Shown here: one piece after another, positions 1 to 7,779 of the stretch | Numbering within the stretch: the first letter of the stretch is position 1 | How the letters are laid out: each line of letters starts with the position of its first letter | From: JAAXIE01 sp965204245 | GTDB taxonomy: Bacteria; Chloroflexota; Dehalococcoidia; Lucifugimonadales; JAAXIE01 | NCBI GenBank assembly: GCA_965204245.1 | Contig: CBDBED010000006.1 | Location: 186,001 to 250,000 of the forward strand | Reading direction: 5' to 3' | Length of the DNA: 64,000 nucleotides | The notes under the pieces: generated by a model | Seen by the model: only the letters and a program-made list of their open reading frames with translations | What the model was told of the DNA's origin: nothing | Databases searched by the model: none | Position numbers and translations under genes: made by a program

Positions 1-3
1 CAA

Positions 4-957
4 TCATTGGCGCTCTCCACTCAGGACGGCCCGCGACTGCTCCACGTCCTGCTTCATCTGTTGGATCAGTGCGTCCACACTCGAGAAAGCCAACTCTCCC
101 CTCAGCCGTTGGGCAAACTCCAAGGTCAACCGCTTCCCATACAAGTCCCCGCTGAAGTCCAGCAGGTAGGTTTCGATGCGCCGCTCACCACCACTGCCAA
201 ACGTTGGACGCACTCCAATGCTGGTGGCCCCTTTGTGACGCACCCCGTCTACAATAGCCCAAGTAGCATAGATACCGTCGCCAGGAACAGCCATGGTGGG
301 TTCGGGGCTCAGATTGGCCGTCGGGAACCCCAAATCACGGCCGCGACGGTCCCCAGACTCTACCACTGCCGTCAGCGAGAAGTGCCTGTCCAGCATCCGG
401 TTGACCCGTTCCACCTGCCCTTGGGCCAGCAACTCCCGAATAGCGCTACTCTTCACGGGAGCGCCATCCAAAAGAAAGTTGTCGACAGTCTCGACCCAGA
501 AACCGGCAGTGCGTCCCATCTCGCTTAGTATGGGAACATTCCCCTGTCGCCGGTGACCCAAGGCGAAATCAGGCCCCACCACCAGACCTCTCATCCCCAA
601 CTCCCGGATCAGGGCATCAACGAATTGGGCAGCAGTCAACTGAGACAATTCACGGGTGAATTCGACCGCCACCACCCGGCTGATTCCGGGCTGATACAAC
701 AGGTCAAGTCGAGTTTCCAGGTCTGTTATGTAACGCAACTCAGCGGCAGGATTGAGTACACTACGAGGACTGTTTTTGAACGTCAGAACGACGGGAGAAA
801 GGCCTGTTCTTTCGGCCTTTTCAGTCAGCATGCGTAGCAGGTGGCGATGCCCCAAGTGCACGCCATCAAAAGCACCGATGCTGATGGCAGAGTCCTGAAG
901 AGGAGATCCGTCAGCAATATCTGGCCGAAGTGTCATCGAGAGGTCACGTTGCTGCAC
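4..957 (-). CDS. ribF: Bifunctional riboflavin kinase / FAD synthetase
   Basis: Converts riboflavin to FMN and then FAD in the cytoplasm. The N-terminal FAD synthetase (nucleotidyltransferase) part shows the HIGH-like motif GAFDGVHLGH at about residues 28-37. The C-terminal flavokinase part shows GRDLGFPTANLSP near residue 208 and a conserved GERRIETYLLDF segment. At 317 aa it is full length for RibF (usually 305-320). The stop codon is at 4-6, so the gene is complete but touches the window edge. The start at 957 is the first Met; a second Met at residue 8 is also possible. It is separated from the aromatic operon to the right by about 110 bp. Confidence 0.95.
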   Translation of the reverse strand: MQQRDLSMTLRPDIADGSPLQDSAISIGAFDGVHLGHRHLLRMLTEKAERTGLSPVVLTFKNSPRSVLNPAAELRYITDLETRLDLLYQPGISRVVAVEFTRELSQLTAAQFVDALIRELGMRGLVVGPDFALGHRRQGNVPILSEMGRTAGFWVETVDNFLLDGAPVKSSAIRELLAQGQVERVNRMLDRHFSLTAVVESGDRRGRDLGFPTANLSPEPTMAVPGDGIYATWAIVDGVRHKGATSIGVRPTFGSGGERRIETYLLDFSGDLYGKRLTLEFAQRLRGELAFSSVDALIQQMKQDVEQSRAVLSGERQ

Positions 958-1070
958 GGCAATGTCCCTGGATAATCGGACCGCCAGCCATCGGCTGGAT
1001 GACTGGCGCCGGGACTGCTAGCCGGCTTATGCAGGGCTGAAGTGACCGGAGTCAGGACCGCCAGCCTCAC

Positions 1071-2099
1071 CTAGCGATAGGCGCCAGCCGGGACTTTACC
1101 CACTGCCCTTGCTACGTCCTTCACTTGGGCCATCAGCTTGTCGAAGTTCTCAAAGGTCAGAGACTCAGGTCCGTCGCATTTGGCCAAGTCGGGATTAGGA
1201 TGGACTTCGATCATCAGACCGTGTGCCCCGGCCGCTACTGCTCCCAAGGCCAAGGGACTGACCAGATACCACTTGCCGCTGCTGTGGCTGGGGTCTGCGA
1301 CTATCGGGAGATGGCTCAACCGCCTGATGGAAGGTATGGCCGTAACATCCAACGTAAACCGAGTGCTGGGCTCGAAGGTCCGCACCCCACGTTCGCACAA
1401 GATGACTTGGCTATTGCCGCCTGACAGGATGTACTCTGCTGCTAGCAGCCATTCTTCATACGTCGCGCTCAGGCCACGCTTCAGCATCACAGGCTTGCGC
1501 GTCTCTCCAACCCGGTCCAGCAGATTGTAGTTCTGCATGTTCCGCGCCCCTATCTGCAAGACATCGGCGTAGTTGGCAACTATCTCCACGTCCTCGGGGC
1601 TCATGACTTCGGTAATGACGGGGAGGTCGGTTTCCGACCCCGCCAGCGCAAGCAGTCGCAGACCATCGATCCCCATACCGCGGAAGCTGTAGGGGGAGGT
1701 ACGAGGTTTGAAGGCGCCTCCCCTGAGGATGGTCGCACCGGCAGCCTTGACCGCCCGGGCGGTGGACACCATCTGCTCTTCGTCTTCCACAGAGCATGGT
1801 CCGGCCATCACCACCAAGTCTTCTCCGCCAACAACGACATCACCCACAGTCACGGTGGAATTATCCGGCTTGAATTCACGGCTGGACAGCTTATAGGGCT
1901 TTGAAATCGGCACAACTTCCGAAACGCCGGGCAGCGTGGAAAGCTCGTTCCTCAATTCCGGGAATGGCGAGCCCAGCACACCAATGACGGTGCGATGTTC
2001 CCCCAACGACAATTCCGGTCTGAATCCCCGCTCAACGATCCGCTGACTGACCGCGTCAATCTGCTCCGAGGTACTATCCGTCTGCATTACCACTATCAC
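1071..2099 (-). CDS. aroF: 3-deoxy-7-phosphoheptulonate synthase (DAHP synthase)
   Basis: Catalyses the first step of the shikimate pathway, condensing PEP and erythrose-4-phosphate. It is 342 aa: a short N-terminal ferredoxin-like regulatory domain (about 1-70) precedes the TIM barrel, the arrangement of the type I-beta enzymes of Bacillus and Thermotoga. Visible signatures are GPCSVEDEEQM, GGAFKPRTSPYSFRG, GARNMQNYNLL and PIVADPSHSSGK. It is the last gene of a minus-strand run trpA-aroH-aroF, about 54 bp downstream of the chorismate mutase gene. This is consistent with coordinated control of aromatic amino acid synthesis. Confidence 0.96.
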   Translation of the reverse strand: MIVVMQTDSTSEQIDAVSQRIVERGFRPELSLGEHRTVIGVLGSPFPELRNELSTLPGVSEVVPISKPYKLSSREFKPDNSTVTVGDVVVGGEDLVVMAGPCSVEDEEQMVSTARAVKAAGATILRGGAFKPRTSPYSFRGMGIDGLRLLALAGSETDLPVITEVMSPEDVEIVANYADVLQIGARNMQNYNLLDRVGETRKPVMLKRGLSATYEEWLLAAEYILSGGNSQVILCERGVRTFEPSTRFTLDVTAIPSIRRLSHLPIVADPSHSSGKWYLVSPLALGAVAAGAHGLMIEVHPNPDLAKCDGPESLTFENFDKLMAQVKDVARAVGKVPAGAYR

Positions 2100-2153
2100 G
2101 TGGTTTCCAACCTTTCCAGGGCCGGCCTGTCAAGCGAGATTTTTCGAGTTATG

Positions 2154-2525
2154 TCAGTCATCCGTCGCCAAATCGGCACGAAGCGCCTTGGCATCTCGCA
2201 TGTAGACGTGTACTAGCTCTTTCTCTGTCTTTTCAGTGTTCACAAGTATAAGCACGCGCACACACTTCGACAAGGAGTTCGGAACCATCATCTCATGACT
2301 ACACATGAGGGCAACCCGGTCCCAGCCCTGAGCCCGAGCGGCTACCGCGGGAAATTCCGCGTTCAGGTCGACCGTTGTCGTGAACAACATAGCCGCAACT
2401 TCATGTTCATGTACATCGTTCGCATCTATCATCTGGCGCAGCAGTTCATCCGTAGCCTGCAGGATCTCTTCCCGAGTGTTTTCCGGAACAGTAATGGCAC
2501 CCCTTATGCCTCGACAGGAAGCCAA
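2154..2525 (-). CDS. aroH: Chorismate mutase, AroH type
   Basis: Converts chorismate to prephenate. The 123-aa protein matches the monofunctional trimeric AroH fold: RGIRGAITV at the N-terminus, the TTVDLNAEFPAVAAR segment, and the C-terminal HVYMRDAKALR strand that carries active-site residues. Translation appears to start at TTG (2525-2523), immediately after the TAG stop of trpA (2528-2526). The upstream gene's stop and this start are therefore directly abutting, which implies translational coupling. No ATG is available at the right place for the conserved N-terminus. Confidence 0.93.
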   Translation of the reverse strand: MASCRGIRGAITVPENTREEILQATDELLRQMIDANDVHEHEVAAMLFTTTVDLNAEFPAVAARAQGWDRVALMCSHEMMVPNSLSKCVRVLILVNTEKTEKELVHVYMRDAKALRADLATDD

Positions 2526-3338
2526 CTATTGCATCGCTTTCCGAGGCAGTTTCTCGCCCCGAAGTCGTGCAACAAACCCGCTGGCTTCGTCAACCACGCA
2601 TTCCCGGGGCGATTCCATCAACACCCGGATTAGGGCGCTTCCTACTACCGCACCGTCGGCATGATGGCCTACTGTCTCCACATGTTCCCGTGTTGAGATT
2701 CCGAACCCCACTGCCAGCGGTAGGGAAGTATGGCGGCGCACACGCTGCACCAACGAGAAGGCACTCCCTCCAACCGATTCCCGCGTGCCGGTCACTCCTG
2801 TAAGGCTCACGCAGTACACGAACCCTGAAGCATGCTTGCACCCGGCGGCTATGCGAGCATCAGTGCTGGTGGGCGCAAAGAGAGGCACGAGGGCAATTTG
2901 TCGGGGTGTTAACTCCTCGCGCAGAGGAACTGACTCCTCTTCAGGAAGGTCCGCCATTATAAGGCCATCCAGCCCCGCCTGTTGGGCATCAGCAGCGAAC
3001 TTCTTCGCTCCATACTGGAACACAGGATTGTAGTAACCCATTAGCAGAAGTCCCGTGTCCGGCACCCGGTCTCGCAAACCGCCCACTAAGTCGAGGCAGC
3101 CGCTCAGGCTCACGCCCTGTCCGAGCGCATGCTGGCTGGAAACCTGGATCGTGACACCATCGGCCAATGGGTCGCTGAAGGGCACGCCCAACTCAATCAC
3201 GTCGGCCCCTGCTTCGGCCAAGGCAGGCACCAATTCAAATGTGGCGTCCAAATCAGGGTAGCCCGCTGTGAGGAACACCACCAGTGCAGTACGTTCTTCA
3301 CTGTGCGCTCTTCGGAAGGCATCACCAATCCTGTCCAT
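2526..3338 (-). CDS. trpA: Tryptophan synthase alpha chain
   Basis: Cleaves indole-3-glycerol phosphate to indole and glyceraldehyde-3-phosphate, working with TrpB (not in this window). The TIM-barrel signatures GADVIELGVPFSDPLADG (catalytic Glu) and FVYCVSLTGVTGTR, plus the phosphate loop GFGISTREH, are present. The start chosen is ATG 3338 (MDRIGDAFRRA), giving about 270 aa, the usual length. An upstream in-frame Met at 3389 would add 17 non-conserved residues and would overlap the promoter. A TGC-extended -10 (TATACT, 3352-3347) ends 8 nt before this ATG, so the transcript may be leaderless. First gene of trpA-aroH-aroF. Confidence 0.95.
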   Translation of the reverse strand: MDRIGDAFRRAHSEERTALVVFLTAGYPDLDATFELVPALAEAGADVIELGVPFSDPLADGVTIQVSSQHALGQGVSLSGCLDLVGGLRDRVPDTGLLLMGYYNPVFQYGAKKFAADAQQAGLDGLIMADLPEEESVPLREELTPRQIALVPLFAPTSTDARIAAGCKHASGFVYCVSLTGVTGTRESVGGSAFSLVQRVRRHTSLPLAVGFGISTREHVETVGHHADGAVVGSALIRVLMESPRECVVDEASGFVARLRGEKLPRKAMQ

Positions 3339-3346
3339 AGCTGGAG

Positions 3347-3355
3347 AGTATAGCA
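3347..3355 (-). promoter_or_regulatory. Extended -10 promoter for trpA-aroH-aroF
   Basis: On the minus strand the sequence reads TGCTATACT, an extended -10 element. It ends 8 nt before the trpA ATG at 3338. A transcript starting at the normal distance would begin at or within two bases of the start codon. No convincing -35 hexamer is seen 17 bp upstream, as is usual for TGN-extended promoters. Confidence 0.6.
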
Positions 3356-3427
3356 TAGTGGCTCTGGACTCGGCCCTATTGTGGAACATATGTGGAACGC
3401 TTCCCGTGGGCGCGTTACACTTACCCT

Positions 3428-4810
3428 ATGTCCACCCGTCGGCAACGCCACGACCGTCCAGTTCCTATGCTGCCATTAGTCGACGGTGGAGAGGAGGCTG
3501 TGAGTTCAAACCCCAGCTACGTGCCCTCCCAAGCCCCCTTGGCCGCGCGCATGCGTCCCCGGACCTTCGACGAGTTTGTAGGACAGGAGGAAATCGTTGG
3601 CCCAGGACGGGTGCTGCGCCGTGCCATAGAGGCCCAGCGCCTCCCTTCCATCATACTCTGGGGACCCCCAGGGGCAGGCAAGACCACCCTCGCCATGCTC
3701 ATCGGCGAGGTGTCCGGCGTACACGTCGAGGCCATCAGCGCGGTGACCTCGGGCGTAGCTGATCTGCGGAAAGTGGTTGAGAGGGCCAAACAGCGGGGTG
3801 CCACCATTCTGTTCGTCGACGAGATTCATCGCTTCAACAAGTCGCAGCAGGATGTCGTACTCCCCCATGTCGAAGACGGCACCGTGACCCTTATCGGAGC
3901 CACCACCGAGAACCCCTCCTTCGAGGTCATCGCCCCTCTTCTCTCCCGGTGTCGCGTCTTCACCCTCACCTCTCTCAGCGACGACGACGTGCGCCTAATC
4001 GTACAACGGGCACTCGCCAACTCGGATCGGGGTTTGGGTATCCTCAACGTCATGCTCGATGACGACGTCATGGCTCACCTCGTCAACACCGCTAATGGCG
4101 ATGCCCGGGTCGCTCTCAACGGATTGGAGACGGCCTGCTACACCACCTCACCCGACTCAGACGGTGTCCGCAGGCTAGCCATGGATACTATGACGGAAGC
4201 CCTGCAGCGCCGAAACGTCCTCTATGATCGCGCCGGCGACCAGCACTACGACCACATCTCCGCCTTCATCAAGTCAGTCAGAGGCTCTGACCCCGACGCC
4301 GCCATGTACTGGCTGTGCCGCATGATCGAAGCAGGCGAAGACCCAATGTTCATCGCCCGTCGCATAGTCATCCTCGCCGCCGAGGACATCGGCCTAGCCG
4401 ATCCGTCAGCCCTCTCTCTGGCAGTGGCTACCCAGCAAGCCGTCCACTTCGTCGGCCTGCCCGAAGGCGCCATCCCGCTTGCCGAAGCCACCATCTACCT
4501 TGCCTCCGCCCCCAAGAGCAACTCAGCCTACGCTGCTCTCAACCGCGCCCGCGAAGATGTCCGCAACACCCGCAACGACCCGGTGCCCCTGCATCTTCGC
4601 AACGCCGTCACTGGCCTCATGCGCGGCGCAGGTTACGGCCGGGGCTACCAATACGCTCACGACCACCCAGACCACTTCGTCCAACAGGAATTCCGCCCAC
4701 CCTCCGTCCAAGACCACCGCTATTACGAACCAACCCAGCAGGGCAAGGAAAAAGAAGCAGCGGAACGCTTGGAACGATGGTGGTCTCAGCAGGAAGAGAG
4801 AGCACACTAG
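3428..4810 (+). CDS. rarA: Replication-associated recombination protein A (MgsA/RarA AAA+ ATPase)
   Basis: AAA+ ATPase of the clamp-loader group that acts at stalled replication forks. Walker A (GPPGAGKTT) and Walker B (DEIHRFNK) lie in the N-terminal third. They are followed by sensor 1 (GATTENPSFEV), the arginine finger region (LLSRCRVF) and the C-terminal MgsA tetramerisation domain (EDIGLADPSAL). The start at 3428 (MSTRRQ) gives 460 aa. A GTG at 3392 and an ATG at 3467 are alternatives. A -10-like TACACT at 3416-3421 sits 6 nt before 3428, which would make the mRNA leaderless. The gene is divergent from trpA. Confidence 0.94.
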   Translation: MSTRRQRHDRPVPMLPLVDGGEEAVSSNPSYVPSQAPLAARMRPRTFDEFVGQEEIVGPGRVLRRAIEAQRLPSIILWGPPGAGKTTLAMLIGEVSGVHVEAISAVTSGVADLRKVVERAKQRGATILFVDEIHRFNKSQQDVVLPHVEDGTVTLIGATTENPSFEVIAPLLSRCRVFTLTSLSDDDVRLIVQRALANSDRGLGILNVMLDDDVMAHLVNTANGDARVALNGLETACYTTSPDSDGVRRLAMDTMTEALQRRNVLYDRAGDQHYDHISAFIKSVRGSDPDAAMYWLCRMIEAGEDPMFIARRIVILAAEDIGLADPSALSLAVATQQAVHFVGLPEGAIPLAEATIYLASAPKSNSAYAALNRAREDVRNTRNDPVPLHLRNAVTGLMRGAGYGRGYQYAHDHPDHFVQQEFRPPSVQDHRYYEPTQQGKEKEAAERLERWWSQQEERAH

Positions 4811-4825
4811 GTAGGCCTTGTGCCG

Positions 4826-4834
4826 TGCTATAAT
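4826..4834 (+). promoter_or_regulatory. Extended -10 promoter (TGCTATAAT) for the VapB-VapC fusion
   Basis: A perfect TATAAT with a TGC extension lies just after the rarA stop. The ATG at 4844 is 9 nt past the hexamer, so the leader would be about 0-3 nt and no ribosome binding site could be transcribed. Confidence 0.7.
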
Positions 4835-4843
4835 ACAAGGTGT

Positions 4844-5440
4844 ATGGCACGCACAAACATAGATATCGATGACCAAGCTTGCGCCGAAGTGATGCGACGC
4901 TTTCGTCTATCCACCAAGCGTGAAGCTGTTAACTTGGCGCTCCAGACTTTAGCACGTGAACCCTTGTCGGTAGACGAAGCACGCGCACTGCGAGGCACTG
5001 GCTGGGATGGTGACCTTGAGGCCATGCGAGGCAGCCGCGGTCCAGTGGTCCTCGTAGACACCTCGGCATGGATAGAGTTCCTCCGGGACACTGGTTCGCC
5101 GGTCTGTTTCTCAGTGGATAACCTTATAGCCGGCGACATTGCCACTTGCCACCCTGTACGATTGGAACTGCTGGCTGGAGCACGGGACGATTCACAACTC
5201 CGGGATATGCACCGTCTCCTAGCCCGCGCAACAACCATTCCTACTCGTCCCATGGACTATGACACTGCTGCATATCTTTACCGCACGTGTCGTCGGCAAG
5301 GGGAAACCATCCGTAATCTCATCGATTGCCTTATCGGTGCCATAGCTATACGCACCGGAATCCCGATCTTGCACAGGGACGCGGATTTCGAGGCATTACA
5401 CCGGCACACGACACTTCAACTGTATACAGGACAACCCTAG
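4844..5440 (+). CDS. VapB-VapC fusion: antitoxin and PIN-domain toxin in one reading frame
   Basis: Residues 1-62 look like a complete VapB antitoxin of the MARTNIDID type (STKREAVNLAL, then the toxin-wrapping tail LRGTGWDGDLEAM). It continues without a stop into a PIN-domain RNase. The four acidic PIN residues are visible: Asp in VLVDTSAW, Glu in RLELLAG, Asp in NLIDCLIG and Asp in LHRDADFE. VapB and VapC are normally separate, overlapping genes. Internal starts near the junction (ATG at about 5024, GTG at about 5044) could still give free toxin. The start at 4844 is set by VapB homology and the promoter; an in-frame GTG at 4820 would lie upstream of the -10. Confidence 0.85.
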   Translation: MARTNIDIDDQACAEVMRRFRLSTKREAVNLALQTLAREPLSVDEARALRGTGWDGDLEAMRGSRGPVVLVDTSAWIEFLRDTGSPVCFSVDNLIAGDIATCHPVRLELLAGARDDSQLRDMHRLLARATTIPTRPMDYDTAAYLYRTCRRQGETIRNLIDCLIGAIAIRTGIPILHRDADFEALHRHTTLQLYTGQP

Positions 5441-5985
5441 GAGGCCCTACCCGCTCGCCTCCTCGCCGCTTGTCTCCTCCATGAAAACACCATCCACCCC
5501 AAAAAGAGCAGGAAGGCCGCCAGTACGGCGATCAGCAACTCGTTGTAACTCGACGGCTCCCGCAATTCGATGGGAAACCCTACATCGAGACCCTCCGGAT
5601 CAATCCGGAGGCTGATGTCCCAGACTCCCTCTTTTAACGCTCCAAGCAACGTCACCGAGTAGAGGCTGGGGTCGTATTCCGTTTGTGGGATATTGGAGGC
5701 GGGGCCAATCCGAAGGCCTTCCGGTCCCACGCCGGTTGCATGCACCTCGGCCCCCTGCACCGGCGTGTCGTCTTTCTCCGTCAGATAGACTACGAGATGC
5801 AGGTCCCCCACGACGGGAATGGCCTCCACCCGGACCACGTAGTCTCCCGCGGCACCGTAGAAGGCCTCGATGCTGTCCTCGTGGGAGCCGTTGGCCATCG
5901 CCTGTCCAGCAGGCCGCAGGGCCCACAACGCCATCAGGGCGAGAACGAAAAGAACAACGGGAAGGAACCGGCTAGCCCTGGTCAT
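5437..5985 (-). CDS. Secreted membrane-anchored protein, YtkA/FixH-like
   Basis: 182 aa. An N-terminal signal peptide (LPVVLFVLALMALWAL, about 8-23) is followed by an extracytoplasmic beta-rich domain (about 30-145). A C-terminal membrane helix (LLIAVLAAFLLFLGWMVF, about 150-168) ends in a positively charged tail, so the bulk lies outside the membrane. The central pattern (VYLTEKDDTPVQGAEVHA ... GVWDISLRI) resembles YtkA-like/FixH-like domains found near copper and respiratory proteins. The exact role is not shown. It converges on the VapB-VapC gene with a 4-bp overlap. Confidence 0.65.
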   Translation of the reverse strand: MTRASRFLPVVLFVLALMALWALRPAGQAMANGSHEDSIEAFYGAAGDYVVRVEAIPVVGDLHLVVYLTEKDDTPVQGAEVHATGVGPEGLRIGPASNIPQTEYDPSLYSVTLLGALKEGVWDISLRIDPEGLDVGFPIELREPSSYNELLIAVLAAFLLFLGWMVFSWRRQAARRRAGRAS

Positions 5986-6029
5986 GGCCCATCCCCGTCA
6001 CTTTAAGAAACCCGTGCAGACCCTTCAGT

Positions 6030-7088
6030 TCAGTGGCTGGCAGGAGCAGCTTCCCGCGCCACTCGCGACACTATCCCCAAGGTTTCATCCACGTCTTGGG
6101 CAGTGATGTGCCGGTTCGTCACCATGCGAAAGTTCCGCTCACCTGGGTAGGAGACCCGGACGCCCTCTTCTCTCATGCGCCTGATGAATTCAGGCGTAGG
6201 CCCCAAGCTGGGATCGACCTCCACAAACACGATGTTTGTGCGTATGTGGTCGGGGTCCACCGACAGGCCCGGTATCTCCGCCAACCCCTCGGCCAAGCGT
6301 CGCGCATTGGCGTGATCATCCGACAAGCGTTCGATACAGGTCTGCAGGGCTACCATGCCGGCTGCTGCCAGCACTCCCACCTGCCTCATCCCTCCGCCAA
6401 CAGCCTTGCGCCACTTACGCGCCCGGTCCACGAAATCGCGGTCACCACACACCAACGACCCCGCCGGGGCGCTGAGTCCCTTGGAGAGGCAGAAGGTGAG
6501 GTCGTCCACATCCTTGGTAAGCTCCGTGGCGGGCACTTCCAATGCTATGGCAGCGTTGAAGATACGAGCCCCGTCCAAGTGCACCTGCATCCCGTGGGCA
6601 TGGGCCACGTCGCACAACGCCTTGGTGTCCGACGGCGTGAGGATGCCTCCACTGCACCTGTTGTGGGTGTTCTCCAAGCAGAGCAATGAACTGCGGGGGA
6701 AGTGGATGTTGCCGGGGCGTCTGATGGCCCGGTCCACCTCATCCGGGTCCATCATGCCGCGGTAGTCGTTGGCCACCTGCCTCAACTGCAACCCGCCCAT
6801 CACCGATGCTCCGCCGCACTCGTTCCAGAAGACATGGGACTCGGTGCCTGCAATGACCTCATCACCCCGCTGGGTCTGGGCGAGAATGGACACCAGATTG
6901 CCCATGGTGCCACTGGCCACCAGCACAGCGGCTTCCTTGCCCACCATCTGGGCTGCCATCTCTTCCAGTTGGTTGACGCTGGGGTCTTCCCCCATGACGT
7001 CGTCGCCAACGTCGGCCCGGGCCATAGCTGCCCGCATCTCCTCGGTGGGGTGGGTAACGGTATCGCTCCGCAGGTCATAGACCTTCAT
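6030..7088 (-). CDS. ltaE: Low-specificity L-threonine aldolase
   Basis: PLP-dependent fold type I lyase that splits L-threonine or allo-threonine into glycine and acetaldehyde. 352 aa. Recognisable blocks are DLRSDTVTHPTEEMR, VGDDVMGEDPSVNQLE, ENTHNRCSGG, HLDGARIFNAA and the PLP-lysine segment LSKGLSAPAGS. The length and order match the family. Met1 fits the conserved start (MKVYDLRSD). Immediately upstream lies the 690-bp non-coding repeat region. Confidence 0.95.
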   Translation of the reverse strand: MKVYDLRSDTVTHPTEEMRAAMARADVGDDVMGEDPSVNQLEEMAAQMVGKEAAVLVASGTMGNLVSILAQTQRGDEVIAGTESHVFWNECGGASVMGGLQLRQVANDYRGMMDPDEVDRAIRRPGNIHFPRSSLLCLENTHNRCSGGILTPSDTKALCDVAHAHGMQVHLDGARIFNAAIALEVPATELTKDVDDLTFCLSKGLSAPAGSLVCGDRDFVDRARKWRKAVGGGMRQVGVLAAAGMVALQTCIERLSDDHANARRLAEGLAEIPGLSVDPDHIRTNIVFVEVDPSLGPTPEFIRRMREEGVRVSYPGERNFRMVTNRHITAQDVDETLGIVSRVAREAAPASH

Positions 7089-7204
7089 GTAACTTCTCCT
7101 GTGCCATGCCAGTGGTCTCTAGCATAAGTGGGACTGTGTTCCGGCATTTTACTGCATCATCAACCTTTTGGTATGTGCAGGACTGAGGGTCTACATCCAG
7201 AGCC

Positions 7205-7560
7205 CTTGGTACCTCGCTCGTCGCTGCCGCGAGACGTTCGTCGTAGCTAAAACACATTACATCGTATCTGGAAGTAGTCTCATTCGTCTCATTGGCGTAT
7301 CTAGGCCGTAGCTGACCATTTAGTCTCACGGTTGTCCTGGGGCGGGGTCGTGGGACGCCTTTGCTCTCCGATGGTCTCCTTTTCGTTTCGTTCGCTCAAG
7401 GACTGGGAGCAGGCGGCAAGTAGATCGTTGATTCGTAGCTGCACTGGCAGACTGGTCGTAGCTGCGGAGCACGTTTTTGTAGCTATTTTTTCTGCCAGTT
7501 CTGCCACTGCCGTAGCTGTGACAGCTACGGATTCTGTACTGCCACAGGCCCGATTCGGCA
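7205..7560 (-). repeat. Core-motif repeat array, locus 1 (CAGMTACR units with block-specific arms)
   Basis: Read on the minus strand, the octamer CAG(C/A)TAC(G/A), or a near match, occurs at 7522-7529 (reversed), 7511, 7478, 7457, 7434, 7307, 7296, 7263 and 7242. One unit (about 7440-7550) uses the flanking word GGCAG with its complement CTGCC. A second (about 7225-7345) uses GAGAC with its complement GTCTC. At 7510-7530 two cores form a perfect palindrome with 10-bp arms (CCGTAGCTGT) around one G. The GGCAG unit aligns well with the GGCAG unit at 56946-57056, in opposite chromosomal orientation. Confidence 0.75.
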
Positions 7561-7645
7561 TGGCGTTCTTTTCGATGAGAGAAGTCTCTCCAAAGAAATC
7601 GCCGGGCTGACCGATGGAGTCAGTTTTACTGCGTCCTCTTAGCAC

Positions 7646-7674
7646 ACAATAGAACGCCCGTTTGAGATTGTCAA
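7646..7674 (-). promoter_or_regulatory. Sigma70-type promoter reading into repeat locus 1
   Basis: On the minus strand there is a perfect -35 TTGACA (7674-7669), a 17-bp spacer, and -10 TATTGT (7651-7646). No homologous gene follows for over 500 bp. The expected transcript runs through the repeat array. Confidence 0.6.
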
Positions 7675-7779
7675 TGCGCCAGTGTCAGGGCCGGTTCTTG
7701 CCAAAGGTGAGATGGCCTACTTATCATGAGTGGAAACGCAGCCTATCGCCACGGCTATAAAGGTGTCCGAGGAGGCATC

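Larger units (their letters stand above)
7089..7779. other. 690-bp gene-free stretch carrying a repeat array
   Basis: No convincing coding sequence: the open frames here lack homology, ribosome sites and consistent frame use across repeats. It contains a minus-strand promoter (7646-7674), the CAGMTACR repeat array (7205-7560), and the leader of the alpha/beta hydrolase gene to the right. Confidence 0.7.

Noticed and set aside
7301..7645. Minus-strand open frame of 114 codons in repeat locus 1
   Set aside because: No homology and no ribosome site. It crosses repeat cores in inconsistent frames and shares no peptide with the frame at locus 2.
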